From: CBDDRG01 sp051306415
Lineage (GTDB): Bacteria; Pseudomonadota; Gammaproteobacteria; Pseudomonadales; Porticoccaceae
NCBI GenBank assembly: GCA_051306415.1
Contig: JBPPNE010000158.1
Span: 1 to 5,124, forward strand
Direction: 5' to 3'
DNA: 5,124 nt
Shown here: positions 1-5,124 of the stretch, one piece after another
Position numbering within the stretch: the first letter of the stretch is position 1
How the letters are laid out: the number at the start of each line of letters is the position of its first letter
Made by a program: the position numbers and the translations under genes
Notes under the pieces: model-generated
What the model was told of the DNA's origin: nothing
The model's input: the letters and a program-made list of their open reading frames with translations, nothing else
Database searches by the model: none

Positions 1-152
1 TCGGCGACGGCACGGTCGATTTTTGTCTGGTTGCGGCCGACCAGCGCGACGGCACAGCCTTCCGACGCCAGGCCCTTGGCGATGCCCAGACCGAGGCCGC
101 CGTTACCACCGGTGACTATCGCGACCTTGCCCGTTAAATCAAACAGTTTCAT
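1..152 (-). CDS. Short-chain dehydrogenase/reductase, N-terminal fragment (runs off window)
   Basis: Only the first 50 codons are present; the rest lies beyond base 1. The translation begins MKLFDLTGKVAIVTGGNGG and shows the classical SDR cofactor-binding fold: a first beta strand (KVAIVTG), then the glycine-rich TGxxxGxG motif at residues 14-21 (TGGNGGLG), an alpha helix, and a second strand (AVALVGRN, residues 34-41). SDRs of this type are NAD(P)H-dependent oxidoreductases acting on alcohols, sugars, steroids or acyl thioesters. The catalytic Ser-Tyr-Lys residues and substrate region are not visible, so the substrate cannot be given. The R40-N41 pair after the second strand is commoner in NADP(H)-preferring SDRs, but that is a weak hint. 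The start is supported by a GAGAGG ribosome binding site at 159-164, six bases before the ATG. It reads in the same direction as the SoxH/DsrE-like pair, but 525 bases separate them, so it is probably a separate transcription unit. Confidence 0.9.
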   Translation of the reverse strand, partial: MKLFDLTGKVAIVTGGNGGLGLGIAKGLASEGCAVALVGRNQTKIDRAVA

Positions 153-288
153 GCTTAACCTCTCGCCGCTAACAGTTTTTATGTTCCAGGCAATCGAGCT
201 TGGCGGGCGGCGCCCGTTACGCCCTTGGAATAACCTGGGATTGGGTGGGTCACATGGGGTTGCGGGAGCTGGTAAGGACTTAGTGTGC

Positions 289-311
289 GAACCAACGCAG
301 GTGCGAACCCG
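289..311 (+). repeat. Degenerate direct repeat, copy 1
   Basis: Positions 289-298 read GAACCAACGC and 303-311 read GCGAACCCG. The second copy at 584-600 has the same two words fused, with six bases missing from the middle. The copies sit on either side of the low-GC core of the gene-free stretch. This could be a repeat left by an insertion or a chance match; the words are short (10 and 9 bases). Confidence 0.35.
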
Positions 312-583
312 CTTCTCGGAGGCTAATGAATTCGGTGTTCAATGCCACCTCTCCACGCAAGAAGCGGGGCCAATGGTGGCATCATTTTTCGCAAAATGGA
401 ACAAATATTTACCCGCTGGTAACACGTGATTTACGTTTAGTAACCACCAGGCAGGTGTTGCGCAGTGTCTGCCGAAGTTGGACTCAAACGTCGGTTTTCC
501 AATGTAGACTGCATTACGGATGCAGGGCAAATGGATTCGTTACCCTTCTTGTCAGGGGCTGGAATTGAGGCGTTTTGAGGGCG

Positions 584-600
584 GAACCAACGCGAACCCG
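584..600 (+). repeat. Degenerate direct repeat, copy 2
   Basis: Reads GAACCAACGCGAACCCG, matching both halves of copy 1 at 289-311 with a six-base gap. Its end runs into the perfect palindrome AACCCGGGTT at 595-604. Confidence 0.35.
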
Positions 601-677
601 GGTTGGGCGAGCTCGGCCATAATGATCGACACTGCCGACCGCGGACGTCCAGCTAGCAGGTGGCGGAAGACCTGGCG

Positions 678-1157
678 TCAGGGCTTCAGGTAGGCGAAGC
701 CTTCGGAGAACTGTAACCGGGTTATTTCCGCAACACCGGATTCGACCAGGTCGGCGTCGGGATGCACGCGCGAGCGTTCGATCTGGCGTGATACCAACGT
801 ATTGTTACAGACGCGGAACTCGACGCCGGCCAGCATCAAGTCGTCGATCATCGGCTCGTAGGGATTGCCTCGCTCGTCCTTCGCGTCCTTGAGCAGGAAG
901 TCCACGCCCTGGCCCAGCGCCACGACCACGATCTTGACGCCCGGATCGGCCTTGAGGTGGTTGGTCATGTTACGGATGGCCGGGACGGCGCGCGCGCTGT
1001 CGTCGATGTGGTACACGACGCGGGTTGCGGCCGCCGCGTCGACGGCCAGGGCGGAGGTCGAGAGCGCGGAGACCAGCGCGAAGGTTAGCGCCAAGAGGTC
1101 GACCGTCAAGCGTCCCGCTGCCGGGAAGTGGCGGTAAGTGTTGGCCGAATGGCTCAT
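678..1157 (-). CDS. Exported DsrE-family (DsrE/DsrF-like) sulfur-relay protein
   Basis: A 159-residue protein. Residues 1-16 form a hydrophilic N-region, 17-35 a hydrophobic stretch, and ALA at 36-38 a likely signal peptidase I site, so the product should be periplasmic. The mature part has the DsrE/F-like pattern: a first strand TRVVYHID (45-52), a helix containing RNMTNHL (62-68), a strand VKIVVVALGQGVDFLL (74-89), then AGVEFRVCNNTL (110-121). C117 falls where DsrE-fold proteins often place their sulfur-binding cysteine, and it is the only cysteine in the protein. DsrE-fold proteins such as DsrE and TusD bind and pass on persulfide sulfur, mostly in the cytoplasm, so an exported version is less usual. 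The ATG at 1157 is chosen because GAGGAG lies six bases upstream and a signal peptide follows directly. The frame stays open upstream, but that part overlaps the SoxH-like gene and looks non-coding. It is the second gene of a minus-strand pair. Family fairly sure; function inferred. Confidence 0.8.
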   Translation of the reverse strand: MSHSANTYRHFPAAGRLTVDLLALTFALVSALSTSALAVDAAAATRVVYHIDDSARAVPAIRNMTNHLKADPGVKIVVVALGQGVDFLLKDAKDERGNPYEPMIDDLMLAGVEFRVCNNTLVSRQIERSRVHPDADLVESGVAEITRLQFSEGFAYLKP

Positions 1158-1163
1158 GGGTTT

Positions 1164-1169
1164 CTCCTC
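1164..1169 (-). promoter_or_regulatory. Ribosome binding site of the DsrE-like gene
   Basis: On the minus strand this reads GAGGAG, six bases before the ATG at 1157. It decides the start, since the reading frame stays open further upstream to 1325 within the SoxH-like gene. It lies in the 37-base gap between the two genes, which suggests one transcript with separate translation starts. Confidence 0.75.
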
Positions 1170-1194
1170 GGTAGCTTCGGTGGTGTTCGCGGTT

Positions 1195-2193
1195 TCAGTG
1201 TGGCGCGCCGCCCAGCATCTCGGCCTGCATTTCGAGATAGACCGAGTAGGCATTGCGCCGATTGGCGACGTCGAAGGTCGGCAGCCCGGCGAAGGCGGAC
1301 CAGTCGATGGCCGCGTAGGCTTCATCGAAACTTTGCAGGTTTTCGACCGCCACGCCTAGCTGCGCGCGCAGGAATTCGAGATAGGCGCGGGTGACTTTCA
1401 GATCCTGCGCCACGTTCATCGACGCGGTGCCGTGGCCGGGCACCACGATCCGCGGCGCACTGCGCTCGATGCGCGACAGCGCGGCCAGCCATTCCCGCGT
1501 GTTGCCGTCCACCACGAAAGGCAGCCGTCCGGTAAAGAACAGATCGCCGGCGAACAGCACGCCCTGGTCGGGGATTAGCAGCATCAAATCGCCGGGGGCG
1601 TGGGAATTGCCGCCGCTGATCAATTCGAAGCGGGTGCCGCCCAGTGCGAAGGGGATGGTTTGTGCAGTCGGGAAATCCAGCCAGCGATCGGCAGGGACCA
1701 GCTGCGTCTGGTCGTTGACCCAGGGCGACAGATCGCGCCGGCGTTGCGCCAGCCGCTCCTGGGCGAGATCGGAAGCCAGATACTGCCGACCTTCGCTGCG
1801 CGCCCAGATCGCGGCGCCCGCGGCCTTGAAGACTTGCAGTCCGTAGAAGTGGTCGGCGTGGTAGTGGCTCAGGATGACGTAGCGGATCGGCTGGGAAGTG
1901 ATCTTGCGGATGGCGTTGAGCATCGCCTCGGCCAGGACTGGCGTGGCCAGCGCATCGAAGATCACCACGCCCGCTGGCGTCACCACGAACCCGGCGTTGC
2001 TCATGAAGCCGCGATTGTCCCGCGACGCCATGCCCGACGTGCCTTCGAAGTACCAGACCGTGGACGACAGGGCGTGCGGAGTCAGCGCAAGGGCTGGTTC
2101 CGCAGGCCCGGCGGCTGCGACTTGCATCGGGGCTGACCGCGCCGGCGCGCACCCGATGACACACGCGAGGAAGAATCGTCCGAAGCTGGTCAT
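1195..2193 (-). CDS. SoxH-like exported metallo-beta-lactamase-fold hydrolase
   Basis: A 332-residue metallo-beta-lactamase-fold protein with a full zinc-binding set: H110-x-H112-x-D114-H115 (HYHADH), H198 (NSHAPGD), D217 (FAGDLFF) and H254 (VPGHG). That set is typical of binuclear zinc hydrolases. The fold begins around residue 46 (VWYFEG), with strands GFVVT and GVVIFDA before the HxHxDH loop. Size, export signal and sox location match SoxH and the related 'quinoprotein relay system zinc metallohydrolase' group. SoxH is thought to act on thiol or sulfur-compound substrates in the periplasm, but its reaction is not established. The N-terminus has a short hydrophobic stretch and a lipobox-like V12-I13-G14-C15, so it may be a lipoprotein; cleavage after ARSA (18-21) is the alternative. 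The ATG at 2193 is preceded by an in-frame TAA, so the start cannot lie further out, yet no clear Shine-Dalgarno sequence precedes it. Fold is sure; the SoxH assignment is moderate. Confidence 0.85.
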   Translation of the reverse strand: MTSFGRFFLACVIGCAPARSAPMQVAAAGPAEPALALTPHALSSTVWYFEGTSGMASRDNRGFMSNAGFVVTPAGVVIFDALATPVLAEAMLNAIRKITSQPIRYVILSHYHADHFYGLQVFKAAGAAIWARSEGRQYLASDLAQERLAQRRRDLSPWVNDQTQLVPADRWLDFPTAQTIPFALGGTRFELISGGNSHAPGDLMLLIPDQGVLFAGDLFFTGRLPFVVDGNTREWLAALSRIERSAPRIVVPGHGTASMNVAQDLKVTRAYLEFLRAQLGVAVENLQSFDEAYAAIDWSAFAGLPTFDVANRRNAYSVYLEMQAEMLGGAPH

Positions 2194-2194
2194 A

Positions 2195-2222
2195 GGTTAC
2201 CGTCGGGGGGTTACCGCCGGGG
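2195..2222 (+). repeat. 14-base tandem repeat, two copies, at the SoxH-like gene start
   Basis: Copy 1 (2195-2208) is GGTTACCGTCGGGG and copy 2 (2209-2222) is GGTTACCGCCGGGG, differing at one base. Each begins with the near-palindrome GGTTACC. The array ends one base before the SoxH-like start codon, so it lies in that gene's 5' leader. It may be an iterated protein-binding site or a replication-slippage product. Confidence 0.7.
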
Positions 2223-2234
2223 GTTGTGCCCCGG
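2217..2234. other. GC-rich hairpin in the divergent region
   Basis: CCGGGG at 2217-2222 pairs perfectly with CCCCGG at 2229-2234 around a six-base loop, GTTGTG. All six pairs are G-C. The left arm overlaps the second tandem-repeat copy. On neither strand is it followed by a T-run, so it does not look like an intrinsic terminator; a leader structure affecting the SoxH-like transcript is possible. Confidence 0.5.
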
Positions 2235-2331
2235 AAACAATCAGGAGCATCTTATATTAGCAAATGCAGGAATAACCAGCGGCCAGGGTCCGCCAGAGTG
2301 CGACCCGGAGCCCCGGCCCGACAGCATCCGT

Positions 2332-2337
2332 GAGGAG
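2332..2337 (+). promoter_or_regulatory. Ribosome binding site of soxC
   Basis: GAGGAG lies nine bases before the ATG at 2347. It fixes the start, because the frame stays open back to 2224 but the extra 41 codons lie in the divergent control region and have no ribosome binding site. The chosen start also places the Tat motif at a reasonable distance (R36-R37). Confidence 0.8.
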
Positions 2338-2346
2338 ACAGGCCTG

Positions 2347-3702
2347 ATGAATCCCGATGACCGCCAACCCGGGCGTGTGCGCAAGGCGCCCGAGAACTTT
2401 CTCGGCGCGGAGTTCGTGCGCGAGCTCGGCAAAGAGGGCGTCAACGCGGAGCGGCGCAACTTTCTGCGCAAAAGCTTTCTGGCGGCGGGTGCTGTTTTGG
2501 CCGGCGCACCGCTGGCCAGTGCTCTGGCTGCGTCGCCCGGCGGCGATCCGGAGATTCTCGCTCTGCCGCCCTGGTCGAAAATGCTGGGCCAGCCGGTTGC
2601 CGCGCGCCCCTATGGCCTGCCATCCCGGTACGAAGCCAATCTGGTACGGCGCCAGTCGCCGGGACTGACCAGCGTGCCCCAGGCCTCGGTGTCGTTCGCG
2701 CCGCTGCAGGGCCTGTTCGGCATCATCACGCCCTCGGGTCTGCACTTCGAACGGCATCATCAGGGCTGGGTGGATGTCGATCCGGCGCGGCACCGGCTGA
2801 TGATCAATGGTCTGGTGAAGCGTCCGCGCGTCTACACCATGGACGACCTGATGCGTCTGCCGTCGGTCTCGCGCATCCACTTCCTCGAATGCGGCGCCAA
2901 TACCGGGATGGAGTGGGGCAATGTCGCGGTGCCCACCGTGCAGTACACCCACGGCATGCTGTCGGGCTCGGAATTCACCGGCGTGCTGCTGTCCACGCTG
3001 CTGGAGGATGCCGGCTTCGACAAGGCCAAGGGGAAGTACATTCTCGCGGAAGGTGCCGACGGCTCGGGCATGACGCGCACCATCGCCATCGAGCGCGCGC
3101 TTGACGATGTCCTGGTTGCCTATGGCATGAACGGCGAGATGCTGCGGCCGGAAAACGGTTATCCGCTGCGCCTGGTGGTGCCGGGCGCGCAGGGCGTGTC
3201 CTGGGTGAAGTGGCTGCGGCGCATCGAGGTGGGCGATCAGCCCTACGCCACCAAGGACGAAACCTCGCACTATGTGGACCTGATGCCCGACGGCTTACTG
3301 CGCCAGTACACCTCGATCCAGGAAGCCAAGTCGGTCACCACCAGCCCCTCGGGCGGGCAGGTGCTGCTGAACCAGGGTTTCTACAACGTCACCGGTTTGG
3401 CGTGGTCGGGCCGCGGCCGAATCAAGAGGGTGGATGTATCTTTCGACGGCGGCAGGAACTGGGCGACGGCGCGGCTGGAGAACCCGGTGCTGCCCAAGGC
3501 GCTGACGCGCTTCAATGTCGACTGGGTGTGGGACGGCAGTCCGGCGCTCCTGCAAAGCCGCGCCACAGATGAAACCGGTTACGTGCAGCCCACCTACGCG
3601 CAATTGCGCGCGGTGCGCGGTACGCGCTCGATTTACCACAACAACGCCATCCAATCCTGGCAAGTCGCCGCCTCCGGCGATGTCGCCAACGTGCAGGTCT
3701 GA
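2347..3702 (+). CDS. soxC: SoxC, molybdenum subunit of sulfur dehydrogenase SoxCD
   Basis: A 451-residue periplasmic molybdoenzyme subunit of the sulfite oxidase family. With SoxD it oxidises the sulfane sulfur bound to the SoxY cysteine, a six-electron step of Sox thiosulfate oxidation. A twin-arginine signal is clear: E35-R36-R37-N-F-L-R-K, a hydrophobic stretch at 44-60 and a likely cleavage near ALA at 59-61. Folded, cofactor-loaded export via Tat fits a molybdopterin enzyme. The sulfite-oxidase-type molybdopterin domain spans about 115-325. It has GLHFERHHQG (131-140) and HFLECGANTGMEWG (178-191), where C182 is the expected molybdenum thiolate ligand and the only cysteine in the protein. 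The C-terminal dimerisation domain (about 330-445) carries RVDVSFDGGRNW (361-372). The 35-residue N-region before the twin arginines is long but of a kind seen in SoxC. soxD follows after 7 bases. Sulfite dehydrogenase SorA is the main alternative; the soxD and soxY neighbours favour SoxC. Confidence 0.95.
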   Translation: MNPDDRQPGRVRKAPENFLGAEFVRELGKEGVNAERRNFLRKSFLAAGAVLAGAPLASALAASPGGDPEILALPPWSKMLGQPVAARPYGLPSRYEANLVRRQSPGLTSVPQASVSFAPLQGLFGIITPSGLHFERHHQGWVDVDPARHRLMINGLVKRPRVYTMDDLMRLPSVSRIHFLECGANTGMEWGNVAVPTVQYTHGMLSGSEFTGVLLSTLLEDAGFDKAKGKYILAEGADGSGMTRTIAIERALDDVLVAYGMNGEMLRPENGYPLRLVVPGAQGVSWVKWLRRIEVGDQPYATKDETSHYVDLMPDGLLRQYTSIQEAKSVTTSPSGGQVLLNQGFYNVTGLAWSGRGRIKRVDVSFDGGRNWATARLENPVLPKALTRFNVDWVWDGSPALLQSRATDETGYVQPTYAQLRAVRGTRSIYHNNAIQSWQVAASGDVANVQV

Positions 3703-3704
3703 GG
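3701..3704 (+). promoter_or_regulatory. Ribosome binding site of soxD, overlapping the soxC stop codon
   Basis: GAGG at 3701-3704 shares bases with the soxC TGA (3700-3702) and sits five bases before the soxD ATG. It supports the 3710 start over the in-frame upstream ATG at 3515, which lies inside soxC and is not followed by a signal peptide. The overlap points to coupled synthesis of the two enzyme subunits. Confidence 0.65.
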
Positions 3705-3709
3705 TCGTC

Positions 3710-4759
3710 ATGCGCGCACTGTTACTCCTGATGCCGGTGCTCCTGATGCTGGCCGCCGCTCTCGCCTTCCCCGCGCACGCGGAGTTCCATAAGGAGTTCA
3801 TGGGCGTGGGCCGCGACGCCACGGACGCCGAGGTCAAGGCCTGGGATATCGACGTGCGGCCCGACTTCCAGGGTCTGCCGCCGGGTTCCGGCAGCGTGGC
3901 CGCCGGTGAGCAACTGTGGACCGGCAAGTGTGCGAGCTGCCATGGCGATTTCGGTGATGACAATCACGTCTTCACGCCCCTGGTCGGCAACACCACCGCC
4001 GCGGACATCGAGACCGGCCGCGTCGCCGCCCTCAAGGCCGGCGGCAGCGTGCGCACCACCTTCACCAAGGTGAATACGGTTTCCACGCTGTGGGATTACA
4101 TCCATCGCGCCATGCCCTGGGACGCGCCCAAGTCGCTGTCCAACGACGACGTCTATGCGGTGCTGGCCTATCTGTTGAATCTTGCCGAGATCGTGCCCGC
4201 CGACTATGTGCTGTCGGACCAGAACATCGCCGAGGTACAGGCACGCATGCCCAACCGCAACGGCATGACCCGCGCGCACGGGCTGTGGGAGGTGAACGGC
4301 AAGCCGGATACGCGGAACCAGGCCTGCATGAAGGACTGCCAGGCCGAGGTCAAGGTGTCCTCCGCGCTGCCGGACTATGCCCTGAATGCCCACGGTAATC
4401 TCGCCGATCAGAACCGCACCTTCGGTCCTGTGCGCGGTCGAGTCACCGATCCCAAAGCCGCTGCGAGCAAGCCCGCCGCGCCCGCCAATGCCGCAGTGAA
4501 TGCCGCGGTGACGGCGCTGCTCGGTGCCCGGGGTTGCACCGGGTGCCACGGGATGGAAACAAAAATCATTGGCCCCGGCTTCAAGGAAGTCGCCGAGAAG
4601 TACCAGGCCCGCGCCGACGTCAAAGCCTATCTCGCGGAGAAGATCGCCAAGGGCGGGTCCGGCGTCTGGGGCAGCGCGGCCATGCCGCCGCAGGCGCAGT
4701 TGTCGAAGCCCGAACTGGAGAGCATCGCCGCATGGATCGCGGCCGGTGCCCCACCCTGA
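3710..4759 (+). CDS. soxD: SoxD, diheme cytochrome c subunit of sulfur dehydrogenase SoxCD
   Basis: A 349-residue periplasmic cytochrome c that takes electrons from SoxC and passes them to the respiratory chain. A Sec signal peptide occupies 1-24, ending AHA. The first heme domain (about 60-170) binds heme through C74-A-S-C77-H78, with M135 (RAMPW) the likely sixth ligand. An Ala/Pro-rich linker (about 245-265) leads to the second domain, with C276-T-G-C279-H280 and M325 (AAMPPQ) as likely axial ligand. C206 and C210 (CMKDC) lie between the domains and are the only other cysteines; a structural disulfide is possible. The segment AWDIDVRPD...GLPPGSGS (44-62) is typical of SoxD. Length is close to known diheme SoxD proteins. 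The ATG at 3710 follows the soxC stop by 7 bases, with GAGG at 3701-3704 overlapping that stop, so the two genes are probably translationally coupled. Confidence 0.95.
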   Translation: MRALLLLMPVLLMLAAALAFPAHAEFHKEFMGVGRDATDAEVKAWDIDVRPDFQGLPPGSGSVAAGEQLWTGKCASCHGDFGDDNHVFTPLVGNTTAADIETGRVAALKAGGSVRTTFTKVNTVSTLWDYIHRAMPWDAPKSLSNDDVYAVLAYLLNLAEIVPADYVLSDQNIAEVQARMPNRNGMTRAHGLWEVNGKPDTRNQACMKDCQAEVKVSSALPDYALNAHGNLADQNRTFGPVRGRVTDPKAAASKPAAPANAAVNAAVTALLGARGCTGCHGMETKIIGPGFKEVAEKYQARADVKAYLAEKIAKGGSGVWGSAAMPPQAQLSKPELESIAAWIAAGAPP

Positions 4760-4778
4760 ATCCCTGCCACCCGCAACC

Positions 4779-4783
4779 GGGAG
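4779..4783 (+). promoter_or_regulatory. Ribosome binding site of soxY
   Basis: GGGAG lies five bases before the soxY ATG at 4789, within the 29-base gap after soxD. No promoter or terminator fits in that gap, so soxY is probably read from the soxC transcript. Confidence 0.65.
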
Positions 4784-4788
4784 ATCCC

Positions 4789-5124
4789 ATGAAACTGCAA
4801 CGCCGTACTTTTCTCCGCCTGGGCGCCGCCGCGCTGGGCGGTTTCGCCACCGCCGCATTCTGGCCGCTGCGGGCCATGGCCAGCGCGTTCGATGCCGCAT
4901 TCAAGGCGCCGGATATGAATGGCCTGTTCAAGGAACTCGGTGCCACGCCCACGCCCAGCGACCAGATCCAGTTCGCCAGTCCGGACATCGCCGAGAACGG
5001 TGCCGTGGTGCCGGTGAGCATCACCAGCAAGCTGCCCAAGACCGAGCAGATCATGGTGCTGGTCGAGAAGAACCCCAATCCGATGGCCGCCGTGTTCATG
5101 ATTCCCGAGGGCACCGAGGGCTTT
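4789..5124 (+). CDS. soxY: SoxY, sulfur-carrier subunit of SoxYZ (C-terminus beyond window)
   Basis: The first 112 codons are present. SoxY pairs with SoxZ and holds the sulfur substrate on a cysteine in a C-terminal GGCGG motif while SoxAX, SoxB and SoxCD act on it. That motif is not visible, because the family is about 150 residues long and roughly 40 are missing here. A twin-arginine signal is clear: Q4-R5-R6-T7-F8-L9, a hydrophobic stretch to about 27, and AMA at 29-31 as likely cleavage site. Tat export of SoxY is known, and SoxZ without a signal is thought to be carried along with it. Family-typical segments are PDIAENGAVVPVSI (64-77) and VEKNPNPMAAVFMIPEG (93-109). soxZ is expected just downstream. 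This gene, following soxD, shows that the soxC/soxD pair belongs to a Sox cluster rather than a stand-alone sulfite dehydrogenase. Confidence 0.95.
   Translation, partial: MKLQRRTFLRLGAAALGGFATAAFWPLRAMASAFDAAFKAPDMNGLFKELGATPTPSDQIQFASPDIAENGAVVPVSITSKLPKTEQIMVLVEKNPNPMAAVFMIPEGTEGF

Larger units (their letters stand above)
153..677. other. Gene-free 525-base stretch with a low-GC core; possible element remnant
   Basis: I find no credible gene here. The short open frames lack ribosome binding sites and recognisable domains. A hand count over 361-540 gives about 48% GC against roughly 65% in the sox genes, so this core has different composition. Visible structure includes a GC hairpin CGGGC-GGC-GCCCG at 204-216 and a hairpin CATTTT-TCGC-AAAATG at 383-398. 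There is another, CTGCAT-TACGG-ATGCAG, at 509-525, and a perfect palindrome AACCCGGGTT at 595-604. A degenerate direct repeat (289-311 and 584-600) brackets the low-GC core. The part next to base 152 is the leader and presumably the promoter of the SDR gene, but no clear -35/-10 pair stands out. The composition and flanking repeats could mean a decayed insertion, but no transposase fragment or terminal inverted repeats could be identified. Confidence 0.5.
2194..2346. promoter_or_regulatory. Divergent control region between the SoxH-like gene and soxC
   Basis: These 153 bases separate two outward-reading transcription units, so both promoters should lie here. Beside the SoxH-like start are a 14-base tandem repeat (2195-2222) and an overlapping GC-rich hairpin (2217-2234). 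Next comes an AT-rich island at about 2235-2279 with TATATT at 2253-2258, a plausible -10 element, but no well-spaced -35 partner is evident on either strand. A bulged hairpin follows at 2286-2306: GGGTC and GC pair with GC and GACCC around the loop CAGAGT. The soxC ribosome binding site is at 2332-2337. Sox operons are often thiosulfate-inducible through an ArsR-type SoxR repressor; whether the repeat is its operator cannot be told from this sequence. Confidence 0.6.

Noticed and set aside
287..345. tRNA-like words (GGTGCGAACCCGC) considered as a tRNA remnant
   Set aside because: No T-arm stem, acceptor stem or anticodon arm could be paired around them.
31..568. Open frames on both strands in the first 570 bases (132, 80 and 63 codons)
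   Set aside because: The first overlaps the SDR gene antisense. None has a ribosome binding site, domain or usual composition, and they overlap one another.
657..674. Inverted repeat CAGGT/ACCTG just past the DsrE-like stop, considered as a terminator
   Set aside because: The stem is only five pairs with an eight-base loop, and no T-run follows on the minus strand.
1158..1325. N-terminal extension of the DsrE-like gene to an ATG at 1325
   Set aside because: The extra 56 codons overlap the SoxH-like coding end and precede a clear ribosome binding site and signal peptide, so the start at 1157 is better.
1600..2136. Open frame of 178 codons on the plus strand inside the SoxH-like gene
   Set aside because: The minus-strand protein has a complete metallo-beta-lactamase motif set over the same bases; the plus-strand frame has none.
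2224..2258. TTGTGC ... TATATT considered as a sigma-70 promoter for soxC
   Set aside because: The spacing is 23 bases, well beyond the usual 16-19, and the -35 word lies inside the GC hairpin. The TATATT alone is kept as a possible -10.
2224..2346. N-terminal extension of soxC to 2224
   Set aside because: No ribosome binding site precedes it; it would place 76 residues before the twin-arginine motif and use up the divergent promoter region.
2257..3270. Long open frame (337 codons) antisense to soxC
   Set aside because: It lies almost wholly within soxC, has no ribosome binding site or recognisable domain, and its composition is what the complement of GC-rich codons produces.
3722..4900. Long open frame (392 codons) antisense to soxD and the start of soxY
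   Set aside because: It runs across two well-supported genes on the other strand, is rich in Gly/Arg/His/Ala as expected of a complement frame, and shows no family motif.

Overview
The window carries part of a sulfur-oxidation (sox) cluster. It most likely comes from a GC-rich, probably lithotrophic or mixotrophic proteobacterium of the beta- or gammaproteobacterial kind. Hand-counted coding segments are about 65% GC. The proteins use Tat and Sec export, c-type cytochromes and a molybdenum enzyme, as expected of a periplasmic Sox system. The species cannot be named from the sequence.

Layout: (1) 1-152, minus strand, is the N-terminal 50 residues of a short-chain dehydrogenase/reductase, cut by the window edge and not obviously part of the sulfur genes. 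(2) 153-677 is a 525-base stretch without a convincing gene. Its middle is distinctly poorer in GC (about 48% over 361-540) and holds short hairpins and a degenerate direct repeat; it may be a decayed mobile-element remnant. (3) 2193-678, minus strand, is a two-gene unit: an exported metallo-beta-lactamase-fold protein of SoxH type, then an exported DsrE-like protein, 37 bases apart. (4) 2194-2346 is a divergent control region with a 14-base tandem repeat, a GC-rich hairpin and a short AT-rich island. (5) 2347-5124, plus strand, is soxC, soxD and the first 112 codons of soxY, closely spaced (7 and 29 bases) and each preceded by a ribosome binding site. The cluster very probably continues with soxZ and other sox genes.

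How the genes work together: SoxY, paired with SoxZ, carries sulfur intermediates on a C-terminal cysteine that lies beyond this window. SoxC (molybdenum subunit) and SoxD (diheme cytochrome c) form the sulfur dehydrogenase SoxCD. It oxidises the SoxY-bound sulfane sulfur and delivers electrons to the respiratory chain. Having soxCD suggests complete oxidation of thiosulfate to sulfate rather than obligate storage of sulfur globules. The divergent SoxH-like and DsrE-like proteins would act in the same compartment. A thiol/persulfide hydrolase or sulfur-relay role fits them but is inferred.

I see no tRNA, rRNA, CRISPR array, intact insertion sequence or convincing intrinsic terminator. The most unusual item is the exported, single-cysteine DsrE-like protein paired with a cysteine-poor SoxH-like hydrolase that may be a lipoprotein, divergent from soxCDY.
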